Source: Zoogloeaceae bacterium | GTDB taxonomy: Bacteria; Pseudomonadota; Gammaproteobacteria; Burkholderiales; Rhodocyclaceae | Direction of reading: 5' to 3' | Assembly (NCBI GenBank): GCA_031290535.1 | Contig: JAITNI010000146.1 | Location: 1 to 9,119, forward strand | DNA length: 9,119 bases | Part shown: positions 6,125 through 9,119 of the stretch, one piece after another | Numbering within the stretch: position 1 is the first letter of the stretch | How the letters are laid out: each line of letters opens with the position of its first letter | Made by a program: the position numbers and the translations under genes | The notes under the pieces: model-generated | Told to the model about the DNA's origin: nothing | Database searches by the model: none | The model's input: the letters and a program-made list of their open reading frames with translations, nothing else

Positions 6125-9119
6125 ATGACCTCTCAAAAACGCCCGCGTATCAGTAGTTTACTCACCATCATTTTGCTCTGGCTGGTGATGTGGGGCTGGG
6201 TCGCAATCGACCTGACCAGAACCTACAAGGCCGATCTGCGCGATGCGGGACGCATGTCCAGCGTCATGACCAAGCTGCTGGAAGGCCACATGCTCTCCGT
6301 GAGCCAGAAAATGGATGTGCGGCTGTTCGGTTTTGTCGTGAATTTTCAGCAGGATATTGCCGAGGGGGTCAATCACGAGGGCATTCAGACCAATATCCGG
6401 CAGGGGCGCTTCCTGTTTCCCGAAATTCTGGGTTTTCGGGTCGCCAACGTCAACGGCGATTATATTTTCAACAGCGAAGAGCAGGATTTGGCCACCAACA
6501 TTGCGGATCGGCCCTATTTTCAGCGTTTGCGGGATGATCCCACGGCGGGGCTGGTCATTTCCTCGCCGGTGCAATCCAGGGTGACGGGCGACTGGGTTGT
6601 CATTTTTGCGCGTCGTCTTGAGGATGCAGAGGGGCGTTTTGTCGGGATTGTGTTCGCCTCGGTGCTCTGCTCGTTTTTTGAGGATTTTGCCCGCGATCTG
6701 GACTTTCCGCCGAGCGACGTCGTGGTGCTGAGAAGCCGCACTCTGGAAATGGTGACCCGCTGGCCCGCCATACCGGAGTCTATCGGCAAACGGCTGGAGG
6801 GTACCGTGCTTCCCGCTCTGCTGAAGCGTAGCGAGACGGAGGGCGGTTTTATGTCGCCAGACCCGCTGGATGGGCGGGAGCGGTTTTTTTATTATCGTGA
6901 CATGCGCGAGGTGAATTTGCCCTTCGTGGTCACAGTGGGGAAGGAAAAGCGCCTTGTGCTGGCGGAATGGCGGCAGCGGGCGGTCATCTATCTGCTGCTC
7001 GGCACGATCATCACGGTGATGCTGATGGTTCTGGCGCGTCACTGGCGGCTGCGCTACCGCGCCGTGGAAATGCATGCGGAATGGCTCAACCGGGAGGTTG
7101 CCAACAAAACCCGCGAATGGCGGGCGCTGTTGGATGCCATCCCGGATCCGGTCTGGCTCATTGATCTGGAAGGCCGCTGTCTGGCGGTCAACGAAGCCTT
7201 CTGCGCCAGAAAAGGCAACAAGCCTGACGACATGACCCATCACCCGATTGACGAGATCTTTACGCCCGAGGAAGCGCCGAGCATGAGAGAAGGGCGGCAG
7301 GCGCTTCTGAAACAGGGGCAGCTCACGCAGCAGGTGTTCTGGCTTCGTTTCGGAGGCGCGGAGAAACTGCCCTATGAAATCCGGCGCGTGCCGGTGTTCA
7401 ATGATGAAGGCCAGATCCGCGGTCTGGCGGGCGTGGCGCGGGAACTGACGGATCGTTACGAGGCCCAGTCCCGGCAACTCCTGATTGCCCGTGTCTTCGA
7501 CTATAACCGGGAAGGCTTGCTGATTCTGGATGAGCACAAGAAAATCATGGTGGTCAATCCGGCGTTCGCGCAAATGGTGGGCTACAGTCAGGAAGAACTG
7601 CTCGGGCGTGTTCCGAATGCGTTTTTCTCCAGCCGTTATAACGATGAATTTACCAGCACCCTTCTCCAGCAATTGCAGAGCCAGGATATGTGGAGCGGTG
7701 AAATCTGGCTCCGCAGCAGAAATCAGGCAAGCGGCGAGCTGGTGGTGGAGTGCCGCATCCTTGCCCTCCCCGGCGAGCAGCCAGAGAAGAAAAACTGGAT
7801 CATGTTCATGAACCATGATTCTGCCGAGCGCAAGACGGCAGAGGCGCATATCAAGGTGCTGACGAACGTGGATACGCTGACCGGACTTCCCAACTGGAAC
7901 GGTTTTGTTCACAGCGTGGAGGAATATCTGGCCGAGGGCGGCGGGGGCGTGCTTCTGGTGCTGGAACTGGCGCAATTGAGCCGCATCAATGACGCTTATG
8001 GGCGCGTGGCGGGGGATTACCTGCTGCGCCGTATCGGCAAGCGCATCCGGCGGCTGTTGCGCGGGCAGGATATTGTCGGGCGTCTGGGCGACAACCAGTT
8101 TGGCATTCTGGCGGGCATGACTGATCCGAACGGGGGGGTGGAAAGCATCATCCGCAAACTGATGGCCACGGTCTCCAAACCGGTGGTCATTGAGGGCAAG
8201 TCCATGATCTGCCACAGCAACATCGGCGTCAGTCTGGCGCCCGAAGATGCCCGCACGGCCCAGGTTCTGTTACAGAACGCCGATACCGCCATGCACCAGG
8301 CGCATGAAATCGGCCCGAACACCTACCGCTTTTTCTCTGCGGACATGAACGCGAAGCTGGTGACCCGCCTGCACCGCGAAACCGATTTGCGCGAAGCGCT
8401 GGAACGGCAGGAACTACGTCTCTACTATCAGCCGCAAGTGAGCGTTTCCGATGACCGCATTGTCGGCTGCGAAGCCCTGCTGCGCTGGATTCATCCCGAA
8501 CAGGGTCTGATTCCGCCGCTGGATTTCATCCCGCTCGCCGAAGAAACCGGCCTCATCCTGCCTATCGGCAAGTGGGTACTGGAAGAAGCCTGTCGCCAGA
8601 ACAAGGCATGGCAGGATCAGGGCTTGCAACCCATCGTCATGGCCGTCAATCTTTCTGCCGTGCAGTTTCTGGACGAAGCGCTGGTCGGGCACATCACGCA
8701 CGCCCTGCAAGCCTCCGGGCTGGAACCGGGCTGGCTGGAACTGGAAATTACCGAGAGCGTCCTGATGCGCGAGCCGGAACTGGTGGTGGATACGCTCAAC
8801 CGCATGAAGGCGCTGGGCGTGCGGCTCTCCATCGACGATTTTGGCACCGGCTATTCCAGCCTCGCCTACCTGAAGCGGTTTCCCGTCGACAAGATCAAGA
8901 TCGACCAATCCTTCATCCGCGATTTGTGCACCAGCATCGACGATGCCGCCATCGTGCGGATGGTGCTCGGCATGGCCCGCGAACTGCGTCTGATGGCCAT
9001 CGCCGAGGGGGTGGAGCGCACGGATCAACTGGACTTTTTGGCGCTCTGTAAATGTCATGAGTATCAGGGCTATCTATGCAGCAAACCCGTGCCCGCCCCT
9101 GAATTCAAGGCATTGCTGG
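6125..9119 (+). CDS. Membrane Cache-PAS-PAS-GGDEF(degenerate)-EAL protein, probable cyclic-di-GMP phosphodiesterase (3'-truncated)
   Basis: The frame is open from ATG 6125 to the window end: 998 codons, lacking only the last few residues. The order is: TM1 (about 10-29); a periplasmic Cache-like sensor (about 30-285, with DRPYF at 128-132); TM2 (286-304); PAS1 (about 331-445); PAS2 (about 453-575); GGDEF (from DTLTGLPN at 583); EAL (about 755 to end). The GGDEF signature reads GDNQF (655-659), and the upstream metal-binding aspartate is replaced ([11 protein letters not shown]), so cyclase activity is unlikely; RGQD (646-649) keeps the RxxD inhibitory-site spacing. The EAL half has all expected residues: E783 in EALLRW, N842, E874, D904-D905 in [11 protein letters not shown]925, E961 in AEGVE and Q981 in QGY. 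The likely product is an inner-membrane enzyme hydrolysing cyclic-di-GMP to pGpG in response to an unknown periplasmic ligand. Only a purine-rich GAAGAAGAAG precedes the ATG, a weak ribosome binding site. Confidence 0.93.
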   Translation, partial: MTSQKRPRISSLLTIILLWLVMWGWVAIDLTRTYKADLRDAGRMSSVMTKLLEGHMLSVSQKMDVRLFGFVVNFQQDIAEGVNHEGIQTNIRQGRFLFPEILGFRVANVNGDYIFNSEEQDLATNIADRPYFQRLRDDPTAGLVISSPVQSRVTGDWVVIFARRLEDAEGRFVGIVFASVLCSFFEDFARDLDFPPSDVVVLRSRTLEMVTRWPAIPESIGKRLEGTVLPALLKRSETEGGFMSPDPLDGRERFFYYRDMREVNLPFVVTVGKEKRLVLAEWRQRAVIYLLLGTIITVMLMVLARHWRLRYRAVEMHAEWLNREVANKTREWRALLDAIPDPVWLIDLEGRCLAVNEAFCARKGNKPDDMTHHPIDEIFTPEEAPSMREGRQALLKQGQLTQQVFWLRFGGAEKLPYEIRRVPVFNDEGQIRGLAGVARELTDRYEAQSRQLLIARVFDYNREGLLILDEHKKIMVVNPAFAQMVGYSQEELLGRVPNAFFSSRYNDEFTSTLLQQLQSQDMWSGEIWLRSRNQASGELVVECRILALPGEQPEKKNWIMFMNHDSAERKTAEAHIKVLTNVDTLTGLPNWNGFVHSVEEYLAEGGGGVLLVLELAQLSRINDAYGRVAGDYLLRRIGKRIRRLLRGQDIVGRLGDNQFGILAGMTDPNGGVESIIRKLMATVSKPVVIEGKSMICHSNIGVSLAPEDARTAQVLLQNADTAMHQAHEIGPNTYRFFSADMNAKLVTRLHRETDLREALERQELRLYYQPQVSVSDDRIVGCEALLRWIHPEQGLIPPLDFIPLAEETGLILPIGKWVLEEACRQNKAWQDQGLQPIVMAVNLSAVQFLDEALVGHITHALQASGLEPGWLELEITESVLMREPELVVDTLNRMKALGVRLSIDDFGTGYSSLAYLKRFPVDKIKIDQSFIRDLCTSIDDAAIVRMVLGMARELRLMAIAEGVERTDQLDFLALCKCHEYQGYLCSKPVPAPEFKALL

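Noticed and set aside
6158..8215. 685-codon open frame on the minus strand opposite the sensor gene
   Set aside because: It lies wholly antisense to a gene with clear PAS, GGDEF and EAL motifs, has a His/Gln/Arg-rich composition typical of antisense frames in GC-rich DNA, and shows no recognisable domain.
8414..9058. 214-codon minus-strand frame opposite the EAL domain
   Set aside because: Antisense shadow of the conserved EAL coding sequence; no start signals or recognisable product.

Overview
This 9.1 kb window is GC-rich chromosomal DNA from a proteobacterium. A RecB-type (not AddA-type) exonuclease subunit, a standard LipA and two cyclic-di-GMP-family signalling proteins fit a beta- or gammaproteobacterium, with Betaproteobacteria slightly favoured. 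The lineage call is inference only: the window has no rRNA or other phylogenetic marker. All four recognised genes lie on the plus strand. There are no RNA genes, insertion sequences, CRISPR arrays or prophage genes that I can support.

Layout. (1) Positions 1-2898 hold the C-terminal ~966 residues of RecB, the helicase-nuclease subunit of RecBCD; its 5' end, including the Walker A motif, lies outside. A hairpin-plus-T-run terminator overlaps its stop codon, and neither recD nor any other rec gene follows. (2) Positions 2899-3273 are a 375-base gap. It carries a cluster of GTTCGCCCTGA-type repeats (three direct copies plus one inverted copy forming a 14-bp perfect stem), then lower-GC DNA and a possible -10 box. 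(3) Positions 3274-4230 encode lipoyl synthase LipA, without lipB beside it. (4) Positions 4333-5823 encode an EAL-HDOD protein whose EAL part has lost the catalytic signature. (5) Positions 5824-6124 are a 301-base gap with several inverted repeats, the best sigma70-like promoter in the window (with a palindrome in its spacer) and a structured leader. (6) From 6125 to the window end runs a large membrane-anchored sensor: periplasmic Cache-like domain, two PAS domains, degenerate GGDEF, intact EAL. It is cut off by the window end.

Functional picture. recB and lipA are housekeeping genes (double-strand break repair; lipoate cofactor synthesis). The last two genes form a cyclic-di-GMP-themed pair: a probable non-catalytic EAL-HDOD adaptor and a probable active phosphodiesterase with a transmembrane sensory input. 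They have separate promoter regions, so a shared role is suggestive only. I see no clearly new defence or mobile system. The points most worth a second look are the GGDEF half of the sensor (dead active site, intact RxxD inhibitory site), the repeat cluster after recB, and the structured promoter/leader region before the sensor gene.
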